Positions 1 to 5,194 are shown, counted from the first letter of the stretch. The stretch is DNA of 6,381 nucleotides from UBA668 sp038328705 (GCA_038328705.1 JBBQMG010000189.1:1-6381); one strand, 5' to 3'. The notes: a model not told the origin generated them from the sequence alone. Numbers and translations: made by a program.

Positions 1-112
1 CCTGGACGATGCGCGCAGGCTCGACGCGGAGCACGGTGACGGGAATGACCTTGTCATTCACCCACACCTGACTCATGGCGACTTTTTCGCCAACAATCGC
101 TTTCAGTGCCAT
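1..112 (-). CDS. rplC: 50S ribosomal protein L3, N-terminal 37 codons (runs off the left edge)
   Basis: Reading the minus strand from the ATG at 112-110 gives a frame that stays open to the window edge and begins MALKAIVGEKVAMSQVW, followed by a segment with VIPVTVLRVEP. This matches the bacterial L3 N-terminus, whose pattern is roughly GxKxGMTxxF, then a variable turn, then PVTV. L3 is an early-assembling large-subunit protein whose extension reaches the peptidyl transferase centre. The first ten codons are rich in A and T (AAA, ATT, GTT, GAA), as is common near strong starts. The usually invariant Gly of GMT is Ala here (residue 12) and Thr is Ser. An AAAAGG Shine-Dalgarno sequence 8 bases upstream supports the start. 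rplC normally follows rpsJ directly, but here rpsJ lies 4.7 kb upstream. The rest of the gene, and presumably rplD, rplW and rplB, lie outside the window. I am confident of the identity; whether the gene is intact cannot be seen. Confidence 0.88.
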   Translation of the reverse strand, partial: MALKAIVGEKVAMSQVWVNDKVIPVTVLRVEPARIVQ

Positions 113-120
113 TTCGGCAG

Positions 121-126
121 CCTTTT
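121..126 (-). promoter_or_regulatory. Shine-Dalgarno sequence of rplC
   Basis: The minus strand reads AAAAGG here, 8 bases before the rplC ATG. It fixes the ATG at 112 as the start and argues that rplC is translated from a leader, not leaderless. Confidence 0.65.
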
Positions 127-134
127 CGGTCGGA

Positions 135-149
135 CCCGGACGAGCCGGG
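135..149 (-). repeat. Small hairpin just upstream of the rplC ribosome binding site
   Basis: A perfect 5-base stem (CCCGG/CCGGG) closes a 5-base loop and ends 8 bases before the AAAAGG ribosome binding site. In the mRNA it would lie next to the ribosome entry site of rplC, so it could affect initiation. This is inferred from position only; a 5-bp stem in GC-rich DNA can arise by chance. Confidence 0.35.
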
Positions 150-170
150 CATTGGGGATTACACGCAAAT

Positions 171-198
171 GCTCCGCTGGCCAAATGGCCGGCGGAGC
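171..198 (-). repeat. Strong hairpin in the rplC leader (attenuator-like)
   Basis: GCTCCGC (171-177) pairs with GCGGAGC (192-198), and GGCC (179-182) pairs with GGCC (187-190), around a 4-base loop. Only one pair (178/191) is imperfect, giving about 11 pairs. On the minus strand the hairpin is followed by ATTTGCG, which is too short a T-run for a convincing intrinsic terminator. It sits 58 bases before the rplC start. It may be a leader element for ribosomal-protein feedback control or attenuation, or a weak terminator for transcripts from terC. The pairing is seen directly; the role is inference. Confidence 0.5.
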
Positions 199-289
199 AC
201 CGGATTCGGTTGTCGCCGTGCGGTTTCCCACGAATGGGACCTGTTCGGACATCGATTGCCGTGCACCGGGTGGCGCACACGAGGGTTGA

Positions 290-319
290 ACTCTATCCAT
301 GCAGGAACTGCTCTCCCAA
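290..319 (-). promoter_or_regulatory. Candidate sigma70-type promoter for rplC
   Basis: On the minus strand TTGGGA (319-314) is followed after 18 bases by TAGAGT (295-290), resembling a -35 and a -10 box. It would give a leader of roughly 170 bases carrying both rplC hairpins. The match to consensus is only moderate, but some promoter is expected because rplC is far from its usual operon partner rpsJ. Confidence 0.25.
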
Positions 320-373
320 CCCCCGACCGGAACCTTCGCGCAGCTCAGCCCCCACTTTTGCGGCCCGACAGGC

Positions 374-433
374 CGAAGTGACGCGCTTTTTGTTCACAAC
401 CCCTGGCTGCGGTGAGCACTGCGCGTCACTTCG
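374..433. repeat. Perfect 13-base inverted repeat with 34-base spacer
   Basis: CGAAGTGACGCGC at 374-386 is the exact reverse complement of GCGCGTCACTTCG at 421-433. Chance matches of this length within a few hundred bases are unlikely (order of one in a thousand by simple counting). Possible roles are paired operator sites, a long-loop hairpin in the terC 3' region, or a remnant of a mobile element. No T-run follows on the minus strand, so it is not a classical terminator. Confidence 0.6.
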
Positions 434-467
434 CCGCCTTTCTGAGATCTGGGGATGGAGTGCATGG

Positions 468-479
468 ATTCGATCGAAT
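468..479. repeat. 12-base perfect palindrome ATTCGATCGAAT
   Basis: ATTCGATCGAAT reads identically on both strands and begins 16 bases downstream of the terC stop codon. It could be a protein-binding site, but palindromes of this length also occur by chance, so no function is assigned. Confidence 0.35.
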
Positions 480-494
480 GTTGACCGCTCGAGC

Positions 495-1520
495 TCAGGC
501 GTGGTCGTGGCCCGCGTGGAGGTCGACCTCGGGGGTCTCGTCTTCGCCGTTGAAGATCTTCGGGAACTTGAGGCTGGCCCAGATGGCCAAGGCCAGCAGT
601 CCGATGATGACAGCCAGCGATACGAGGGTGCTGATGTGGAACCAGTGACTGATCGTCATCTTGATACCGACGTAGATGAGGATGATGCCCAGCGCGTGGC
701 TGAGGAAGTGGAACTTCTCCTTGGCGCCGGCCAGGAGGAAGTACATGGCCCTCAAACCCATGATGGCAAAGGCGTTGCTGGCGAAAACGATGAACGGCTC
801 GTTGGACACCGCGAGGATGGCGGGCACGGAGTCAACCGCAAAAATCACGTCGGTGAGCTCCACCACGACCAGCGCCGCGAACAGGGGCGTCGCGGCCCGC
901 TTGGCGTTGACCTTGGTGAAGAACTTCTGGCCGTCGAGCTGGTCCGAGACCGGCATGACCTTCTTCAGCAGCTTCAGGCCGGCGGTGTGCTCCTTGTCGC
1001 CCTCGTCGTTGCGGTGCTTCAGGATCTTGAGGCCGGTGAAGATGAGCAGCGCACCGAAGACCAGCAGCACCCACCAGAACTTGGAAATCAGCGCGGTGCC
1101 CGCCCAGATGAACAGGCCGCGCAGGATCAAGGCGCCGAAGATGCCCCAGAACAGGACTCGGTGCTGGTACTTCAACGGAATCTTGAAGCTGGCGAACAGC
1201 ATCGCCCACACGAAGACGTTGTCGATGCTGAGCGACTTCTCGATCACGTAGCCCGACAGGTATTCGGTGGTGGCCTGGCCGCCGAAGGCCAGCGCGATGA
1301 TGCTGGCGAACGACAAACCGCAGGTCACCCAGATCAGTGATTCGGTCAGTGCTTCTCTGGGCGTGGGCTCGTGTGGCACACGGTGCCGGAACAGATCGAT
1401 GCCCAACATGAGGGCGATCGTGGCCGCAAGGGCAACCCAGGCCCACGCCGGCACATCGAGATCGACGAAATTGTCGCGAGACCCCGCCCGCGCTGCCATC
1501 GGTGCAAATGTGGCGAACAT
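495..1520 (-). CDS. TerC/Alx-family integral membrane protein (probable metal ion exporter)
   Basis: The 341-residue protein is strongly hydrophobic, with about eight or nine likely membrane segments (near residues 24-43, 62-80, 100-113, 121-140, 148-164, 212-232, 243-263, 274-290 and 296-314). Family motifs are clear: EKSLSIDN at 94-101, ELTDVIFAVDSVPA at 221-234 and SNAFAI at 248-253; their acidic residues within the membrane probably bind cations. TerC/Alx proteins were named for tellurite resistance, and Alx/MeeF-type members export manganese and may help metallate secreted enzymes. The tail ends HAGHDHA, a small His-rich stretch that may bind metal. The first 20 residues are not typical of the family, which usually starts near the DVPAWAW segment, so Met8 is an alternative start. 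Neither start has a good Shine-Dalgarno sequence, but a TAACCT box sits 7 bases before the ATG, suggesting leaderless initiation. The gene lies 38 bases after the hydrolase. No yybP-ykoY riboswitch fits in that gap. Confidence 0.92.
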   Translation of the reverse strand: MFATFAPMAARAGSRDNFVDLDVPAWAWVALAATIALMLGIDLFRHRVPHEPTPREALTESLIWVTCGLSFASIIALAFGGQATTEYLSGYVIEKSLSIDNVFVWAMLFASFKIPLKYQHRVLFWGIFGALILRGLFIWAGTALISKFWWVLLVFGALLIFTGLKILKHRNDEGDKEHTAGLKLLKKVMPVSDQLDGQKFFTKVNAKRAATPLFAALVVVELTDVIFAVDSVPAILAVSNEPFIVFASNAFAIMGLRAMYFLLAGAKEKFHFLSHALGIILIYVGIKMTISHWFHISTLVSLAVIIGLLALAIWASLKFPKIFNGEDETPEVDLHAGHDHA

Positions 1521-1527
1521 TGATCCC

Positions 1528-1533
1528 AGGTTA
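1528..1533 (-). promoter_or_regulatory. Possible -10 box (TAACCT) for leaderless terC
   Basis: The minus strand carries TAACCT, matching TAnnnT, 7 bases before the terC ATG. That distance would put the transcript start at or next to the ATG. I found no good -35 element, and co-transcription from the hydrolase 38 bases upstream remains possible. Confidence 0.3.
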
Positions 1534-1558
1534 GGCGAGCCTCACACGAAACGCTCGG

Positions 1559-2758
1559 CTATGGGAACCGCTTTCCCAACCATTGCACAACTGCTGCGAG
1601 CGCTTCCTGGCGATGGCCTTCCAGATAGTGCGGCGCACCCTTCATCTCCAGATACGTCACGTCGGCGGCGCCAGCAGCATCGACGATCTCCTTGGCCTGC
1701 CAGACCCGAATCTCGGTGTCGGCGGTGGGGTGCACCAGCATCGTGGGCACTTTCACGTGCGGCATCGTGTCGGCCAACTTGGCGTGACTGGACAGTCCGG
1801 ACCATGTGCTGAGCCAGCCGCGAGCGGTCATCGTGCGCGCCAGACCTCCGCGGCCATAGTTCGCATCGAACGGATCCGGGAACGCGAACAAGCTGCCCAT
1901 CGGTCGTTCGTCTGGGTCGATACTGAGGTCGAGGTACGCCGGGTCTGCCAGCGTTCGGTAGGTCGTGAGGTACTTGGTGAACACGGCGCGCCGACGATGT
2001 TCCCGCCATGCGACCGTGTCCACTTCCTTGTCAAGCTCACGCAACCGGCCGCCGGCATCAGCAGCCTCGGCGATGCTGGCCTTCGCAATTGCGTCGATGC
2101 GGGCCACCCGCGCCATCTGCGCGGCGCGGTACGCGGCCAACCAGTCGGTGTCATAGACGCACGGCTCGGGCCACGGGCGCCATCCGTTGTCGGGGTTGTA
2201 CATGTCCAGCTCGGGCACGGTGCTGAACGGATCGGTTTCGTCAGCGACGCTGGGGTCGATCACCTGCAGCATGAAGACACCTTCGCCCGGGTGCGCTGCC
2301 ATTCCCACCCAACCGTCGCCGATGCCGAGCTGCGCCTGAGCCATCGCCATCAGGCTGCCGCCGCCCGAGTTCCCCAGCAGCACGACCGCCTCCGCACCGC
2401 GACGAACCATCTCGTCGTGCACGGTCTTGACATCGACGATGCAGTTCTCGTGCAGGCAGTCGGTGTCGTTGTTCTGGTAGCGGGTGCCGAACCCGAGTAC
2501 CGCGTAACCGGCGGCGGCGAGCAGCGGGCAGGCGTAGTGCACGCTGAAGTCGCCACGGGGGTGGCTGAGGATGACGGCGGTCTTCCACGGTTTGCCGTTG
2601 GGTGGCGTCCACAGCACCCCGCGAACCAACGCTCCATCAGGTGAGACAAGGCGAATCGACTCGCGAGGAATCTCGACGCCCGGTTCGTCCTGCGCCATCG
2701 GCCAATAGTTGGGGCCAAAGGGTCGCTGCCCACCCAGATGCGCATCCAGTTCCTGCAT
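1559..2758 (-). CDS. Alpha/beta hydrolase, substrate unknown
   Basis: This 399-residue protein has no signal peptide and should be cytoplasmic. It shows a full alpha/beta-hydrolase layout: an early strand and oxyanion region VILSHPRGD (62-70), the nucleophile elbow GNSGGGS (129-135, probable Ser131), a likely acid at Asp347 in HPTADTEI, and a likely catalytic His377 in GAPHYLEGH. The segment of about 160 residues between roughly 165 and 330, rich in Trp, Tyr and Asp, is a large insertion or lid that should set substrate choice. The family includes esterases, dienelactone-hydrolase-like enzymes and peptidases; I cannot name the reaction. The start is well fixed, since only two sense codons separate the ATG from an in-frame TAA upstream. 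There is no clear Shine-Dalgarno sequence, but TAACGT lies 6 bases before the ATG. The 157-base gap after htrA holds a strong dyad, so the gene may have its own regulated promoter. terC follows 38 bases later. Confidence 0.85.
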   Translation of the reverse strand: MQELDAHLGGQRPFGPNYWPMAQDEPGVEIPRESIRLVSPDGALVRGVLWTPPNGKPWKTAVILSHPRGDFSVHYACPLLAAAGYAVLGFGTRYQNNDTDCLHENCIVDVKTVHDEMVRRGAEAVVLLGNSGGGSLMAMAQAQLGIGDGWVGMAAHPGEGVFMLQVIDPSVADETDPFSTVPELDMYNPDNGWRPWPEPCVYDTDWLAAYRAAQMARVARIDAIAKASIAEAADAGGRLRELDKEVDTVAWREHRRRAVFTKYLTTYRTLADPAYLDLSIDPDERPMGSLFAFPDPFDANYGRGGLARTMTARGWLSTWSGLSSHAKLADTMPHVKVPTMLVHPTADTEIRVWQAKEIVDAAGAADVTYLEMKGAPHYLEGHRQEALAAVVQWLGKRFP

Positions 2759-2764
2759 GGCAGC

Positions 2765-2770
2765 ACGTTA
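2765..2770 (-). promoter_or_regulatory. Possible -10 box (TAACGT) for a leaderless hydrolase transcript
   Basis: TAACGT on the minus strand fits TAnnnT and ends 6 bases before the hydrolase ATG, the spacing seen for leaderless actinobacterial genes. No ribosome binding site is visible, which agrees. I see no convincing -35 element. Confidence 0.35.
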
Positions 2771-2800
2771 GATCGCCGCCGATCACTTGCCAGAGTTGCG

Positions 2801-2819
2801 TGCTCGGGTCCGACGAGCA
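2801..2819. repeat. 6-base stem, 7-base loop hairpin upstream of the hydrolase
   Basis: TGCTCG (2801-2806) and CGAGCA (2814-2819) are perfectly complementary around GGTCCGA. It lies between the larger dyad and the hydrolase start and has no T-run on the minus strand. It may be a secondary protein-binding site or chance. Confidence 0.3.
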
Positions 2820-2831
2820 TTGCCACTGGGT

Positions 2832-2863
2832 GCGAAACACGGACGACGTCGTCCGCATTTCGC
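2832..2863. promoter_or_regulatory. 32-base dyad with 16-base perfect palindrome, candidate operator
   Basis: CGGACGACGTCGTCCG at 2840-2855 is a perfect palindrome. It is flanked symmetrically by GCGAAA (2832-2837) and TTTCGC (2858-2863), with two non-matching base pairs in between. The centre lies about 90 bases upstream of the hydrolase start and about 68 bases after the htrA stop. Such symmetry without a T-run suits a dimeric regulator (for example TetR-like) better than a terminator. No regulator gene is in the window. The symmetry is seen directly; the operator role is inferred. Confidence 0.5.
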
Positions 2864-2915
2864 GCCCGTGGGGGTGCAGCAAGACAGGGGTGACCGGGTC
2901 TCGCGCCCAACCCGA

Positions 2916-4016
2916 TCAGTCGGATGGGCGGTCGGCGAGGATGGCCGTCAACGTCAACAGCCGGCCGCCTCGGCGGACGTCGATGGTCACTGCTGCGCCT
3001 GGTGCTCGGTTCCGGATCTCGGCAACGAGACCTGCCCGACCGCTGACCGGTGTGTCGTCGATCGCGACCACGGCGTCGCCCACCTCGAGGCCAGCTGTTC
3101 GCGCGGGCGAATCAGGCTGCACTTCGGTGATCAGCGCGCCGCTACCGCCGTCGAATCTGTTCGCAAGGCTGACTCCGAGGTAGCCGTCGACCACCGGGGA
3201 ACCGCCTACTGACTTCCGTAGACGTTCAACTGTTGGCAGGAGCTCTGCTGTCGAGATGGCGAACCCGATGTTGTTGGCGGTGGTTCCCTGCTCGGCGACC
3301 GCCACGAACGTCGTGATGCCGACAACCTGACCGAGGGAGTTGACCAGCGGCCCACCCGAGTTCCCCGACGAGATCGGAGCGTCAGTCTGGATCAAACCCT
3401 TCAGTGCCTTCGTCTCGTCGGAGCTGGTGCGGTTCAGTGCGGAGACGATTCCAACGGTCACCGATGGGTCGCCATCGAGGTCCAGCGCGTAGCCGACTGC
3501 CAACACGTTGTCACCCACCCGCACGTCGTCAGGGTCGGCGAATTTGGCGGGCGTCAGGCCATCGGCATCAATACGAAGCAGTGCAAGATCGCGGGCGACG
3601 TCCGAGGCCAGCACCACCGCACTGCGCGGTTCGGTCTCCCCCGGCACTCGCACGCTGACCGTCACTGCACCTTCGATCACATGAGCGTTCGTCAGAATCT
3701 CGCCATCGGCAGTGAGCACCACGCCCGTGCCCGTCGACTTGCCAACCAGGTCGCCCGATTCGGTCACAGCTGAGATGTTGACCACCGACGGAGCGATCGT
3801 GGCAGCGGCCGCAAACACATCCATGGCCGGCAGCGGCTCCGTTCGAGGGTCGACCGTGACCAGGCCGAGGGTGGAGGCGACTCGCGCCGGCTGGCGCTCG
3901 TTGTCCGCCAGCCGAGTGCCCATCCACGCTCCCAGCAAGCCGGCGGCGCAGACAACCAACACGACGAGCAACCCGTTGCGATATCCCGGCCGTACACGAG
4001 CCCGCGCCGCGCTCAC
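2916..4016 (-). CDS. HtrA/DegP-type membrane-anchored serine protease with one PDZ domain
   Basis: From the GTG at 4016 the protein has 366 residues: a short basic cytoplasmic end, one membrane segment at about 15-34, a linker to about 65, a trypsin-like protease domain (about 66-268) and one PDZ domain (about 277-362). The catalytic triad is visible as His112 in TNAHV, Asp143 in ARDLALL and Ser220 in GNSGGP. HtrA proteases act outside the membrane in envelope protein quality control, and the PDZ domain binds exposed C-termini of substrates. The GTG start is uncertain. It has no ribosome binding site, and the same frame is open for 33 more codons upstream (to a TAG at 4118-4116) with Pro/Glu/Ala-rich coding character, but contains no ATG, GTG or TTG. 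Upstream is the YgjV-like gene, whose stop is in the same frame. I assign no symbol because actinobacteria have several HtrA paralogues. Confidence 0.93.
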   Translation of the reverse strand: MSAARARVRPGYRNGLLVVLVVCAAGLLGAWMGTRLADNERQPARVASTLGLVTVDPRTEPLPAMDVFAAAATIAPSVVNISAVTESGDLVGKSTGTGVVLTADGEILTNAHVIEGAVTVSVRVPGETEPRSAVVLASDVARDLALLRIDADGLTPAKFADPDDVRVGDNVLAVGYALDLDGDPSVTVGIVSALNRTSSDETKALKGLIQTDAPISSGNSGGPLVNSLGQVVGITTFVAVAEQGTTANNIGFAISTAELLPTVERLRKSVGGSPVVDGYLGVSLANRFDGGSGALITEVQPDSPARTAGLEVGDAVVAIDDTPVSGRAGLVAEIRNRAPGAAVTIDVRRGGRLLTLTAILADRPSD

Positions 4017-4115
4017 CGCCTGGGCTGCAGGTGCCGGCTCGGGCGAACCCGTCGGGGGCAGCGCCGACGGTTCGGCAGGCTCGTGTGCTGGTGCAAGTTC
4101 GTCGATGTACCGTTT
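4017..4115 (-). other. In-frame N-terminal extension of the HtrA protease lacking an ordinary start codon
   Basis: These 33 codons translate in the htrA frame as KRYIDELAPAHEPAEPSA followed by further Pro, Glu, Ala and Thr residues up to the GTG start. Low-complexity Pro/Glu-rich cytoplasmic tails of this kind are common before the membrane segment of actinobacterial HtrA proteins, so the segment looks translated. The only candidate starts are rare ones: the ATC at 4106-4104 or the CTG at 4061-4059. A base error or mutation that removed an ATG is another explanation. Confidence 0.5.
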
Positions 4116-4124
4116 CTAGCGCAG

Positions 4125-4748
4125 CTATCGACGGAGCACACGCTCGAATCGACCTGCCACGTTCGTGAACCCATTGCGGACCAAGTAGCTGCTGTGCGGT
4201 TCGGTGCCCGGCTCGCTGCTGACACGCTCGACGCCCAGTTTGCGCAACACGCCACTTCCCGGCCCATACAGCCACTGCGAGAGCTGCGAGTCTCGGTAGG
4301 GCTTGGTGACGTAGTCGAGTCGCACGTGCAGTTCGCCGTCGTGGAGCGAGCCCACCAACGCGCCAGCAGGCAGCCCGTCGCGCATCAGCAACATCGCCAG
4401 CAGCGCCGGCTCGGCGGTTGGTAGCTCGAACTCGGGTTGGAAGCGATGGATGTCGGGCAGGTGGTACCGCAGGAAGTCGATGAGGAACGGGTCGTCGGCG
4501 GCAACGACCGTGGCACCGAGGTGACGCTTACCGCCCAGTTCGGTGCGCAGGAACCACACGTTGAGCACGGCGATGGCCGCGTTGGTGACCACGATCGGCA
4601 CCGAATCGATGAGCACGCCGTACACCACGAAGGTGAGCGAGCCCACCAGCGAGATGGCGCGCAGACGCACCACAGAGGTCATGGCCAGGCTCACCACGAC
4701 CAGCGCAGAGGCGGCGTAGCCGATGAGTTCGGTGTTGGAGAAGTTCAT
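4125..4748 (-). CDS. YgjV-type inner membrane protein with GNAT-like C-terminal domain
   Basis: This 207-residue protein has two parts. Residues 8-68 form three hydrophobic segments (about 8-24, 31-47 and 51-68) with the pattern ELIGYAASALVVVSLAM, then LVGSLTFVVYGVLI, then AVLNVWFL, typical of the YgjV (Imp-YgjV) family, whose function is unknown. Residues 85-207 are soluble and resemble a divergent GNAT acetyltransferase: DPFLIDFLRYHLPDI, a central ALVGSLHDGELHVRLDYV strand pair, a YRDSQLSQWLY helix and a closing SYLVRNGF, where GNAT folds often end in a similar GF motif. A canonical acetyl-CoA-binding loop is not obvious, so activity is uncertain. The gene starts 111 bases after rpsJ, beyond a terminator-like hairpin, with only a weak ribosome binding site (GATGAG). 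Its promoter is not evident. Naming is by recognition of the membrane part; the enzyme role is inference. Confidence 0.75.
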   Translation of the reverse strand: MNFSNTELIGYAASALVVVSLAMTSVVRLRAISLVGSLTFVVYGVLIDSVPIVVTNAAIAVLNVWFLRTELGGKRHLGATVVAADDPFLIDFLRYHLPDIHRFQPEFELPTAEPALLAMLLMRDGLPAGALVGSLHDGELHVRLDYVTKPYRDSQLSQWLYGPGSGVLRKLGVERVSSEPGTEPHSSYLVRNGFTNVAGRFERVLRR

Positions 4749-4787
4749 GGTGCTGCACTCATCATGCTCGGTGTTGCTGGGTCACGC

Positions 4788-4826
4788 GGAAGAACCCGCC
4801 GACCTCGCGCGAGCAAGGCAGACGGG
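4788..4826 (-). terminator. Probable terminator after rpsJ
   Basis: On the minus strand CCCGTCTGCC (4826-4817) can pair with GGTCGGCGGG (4804-4795) in nine of ten positions, two of them G-U, around a 12-base loop. TTCTTCC (4794-4788) follows directly. A GC stem plus a pyrimidine/T-rich tail 33 bases after the rpsJ stop fits an intrinsic terminator for the tuf-rpsJ transcript. The tail is interrupted by C residues, so termination may be partial. Confidence 0.45.
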
Positions 4827-4859
4827 CTCTTCGTAGTTCCCTTGACGGGCGAGATCAGT

Positions 4860-5174
4860 TCAGCTGTTCTGGATCTTGATCTCGATGTCGACGCCGGCGG
4901 GCAGCTCGATGCGCTGCAGGCTGTCGATGGTCTTCGCGTTGGGATCGACGATGTCGATCAAGCGCTTGTGGACGCGCATCTCGAAGTGCTCGCGAGAGTC
5001 CTTGTCGATGTGCGGGCCACGGATGACCGTGTAGCGGTGCTTGTCGGTGGGCAGCGGGATGGGGCCGCGCACCGTTGCATTGGTACGGGTGACCGTCTCG
5101 ACGATCTTCTTCGTCGACTGGTCGATGATCTCGTGGTCGAATGCCTTGAGACGGATGCGGATGCTCTGTGCCAT
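4860..5174 (-). CDS. rpsJ: 30S ribosomal protein S10 (NusE)
   Basis: The 104-residue protein is a full-length S10. Conserved blocks are GPIPLPT at 37-43 and PHIDKDSREHFEMR at 54-67, with the usual ending in a DIEIKI strand. S10 is part of the head of the small subunit and, as NusE, joins NusB and NusG in transcription antitermination and transcription-translation coupling. The ATG is supported by a GAGAGAGA ribosome binding site 9 bases upstream. It begins 20 bases after the tuf stop, so the two are surely co-transcribed. Codon use is mostly C- or G-ending (ATC, GTC, CGC, GGC). In many bacteria rplC, rplD and the rest of the S10 operon follow directly; here a YgjV-like gene follows and rplC is 4.7 kb away. 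Confidence 0.98.
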   Translation of the reverse strand: MAQSIRIRLKAFDHEIIDQSTKKIVETVTRTNATVRGPIPLPTDKHRYTVIRGPHIDKDSREHFEMRVHKRLIDIVDPNAKTIDSLQRIELPAGVDIEIKIQNS

Positions 5175-5183
5175 GTCGGTGCG

Positions 5184-5191
5184 TCTCTCTC
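5184..5191 (-). promoter_or_regulatory. Ribosome binding site of rpsJ
   Basis: The minus strand reads GAGAGAGA, 9 bases before the rpsJ ATG, inside the 20-base gap after tuf. Its purine run fits a Shine-Dalgarno sequence and confirms the start. Confidence 0.7.
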
Positions 5192-5194
5192 AGG

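Larger units (their letters stand above)
113..494. other. Non-coding stretch between terC and rplC
   Basis: These 382 bases separate the terC stop from the rplC start. The short open frames here have no recognisable protein character and no good ribosome binding site, so I call no gene. The stretch holds a 12-base palindrome, a 13-base inverted repeat, a short 5-5-5 hairpin (361-375, CGGCC/GGCCG), a possible promoter and two leader hairpins. I see no T-rich intrinsic terminator after terC. It is best read as the 3' end of the terC unit plus the promoter and leader of an independent rplC unit. Confidence 0.6.

Noticed and set aside
103..300. A 65-codon minus-strand frame overlapping the rplC start
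   Set aside because: No ribosome binding site, no family resemblance, and it covers the leader hairpins and runs into rplC in another frame.
361..375. Hairpin CGGCC-CGACA-GGCCG considered as a terC terminator
   Set aside because: The stem is only five pairs and no T-run follows on the minus strand (it continues CAAAAGTGG).
75..1340. A 421-codon open frame on the plus strand
   Set aside because: It lies opposite the clear terC gene and is low-complexity (Glu/Asp/Gln/Arg-rich), as expected from the antisense of GC-rich coding DNA. It has no recognisable domain and no ribosome binding site.
1521..1558. Manganese riboswitch (yybP-ykoY) before terC
   Set aside because: The 38-base gap is too short for this riboswitch, and none of its conserved loops are visible.
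1562..1578. Inverted repeat TGGGAA/TTCCCA at the end of the hydrolase, considered as a terminator
   Set aside because: It lies within the last codons of the hydrolase, has only six pairs and is followed by no T-run; terC follows 38 bases on.
1583..2644. A 353-codon plus-strand open frame
   Set aside because: It is fully antisense to the alpha/beta hydrolase with its conserved catalytic motifs, and its translation resembles no family.
3568..4275. A 235-codon minus-strand frame overlapping htrA, considered as a frameshifted htrA start
   Set aside because: Its Arg/Ser/Cys/Ala-rich translation looks like an out-of-frame reading. The true htrA frame itself continues upstream with coding character, so no frameshift is needed there.
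113..4859. The inserted block as a mobile island or defence system
   Set aside because: No integrase, transposase, tRNA attachment site, terminal repeats at both ends or defence-type proteins; the four genes are ordinary chromosomal families.
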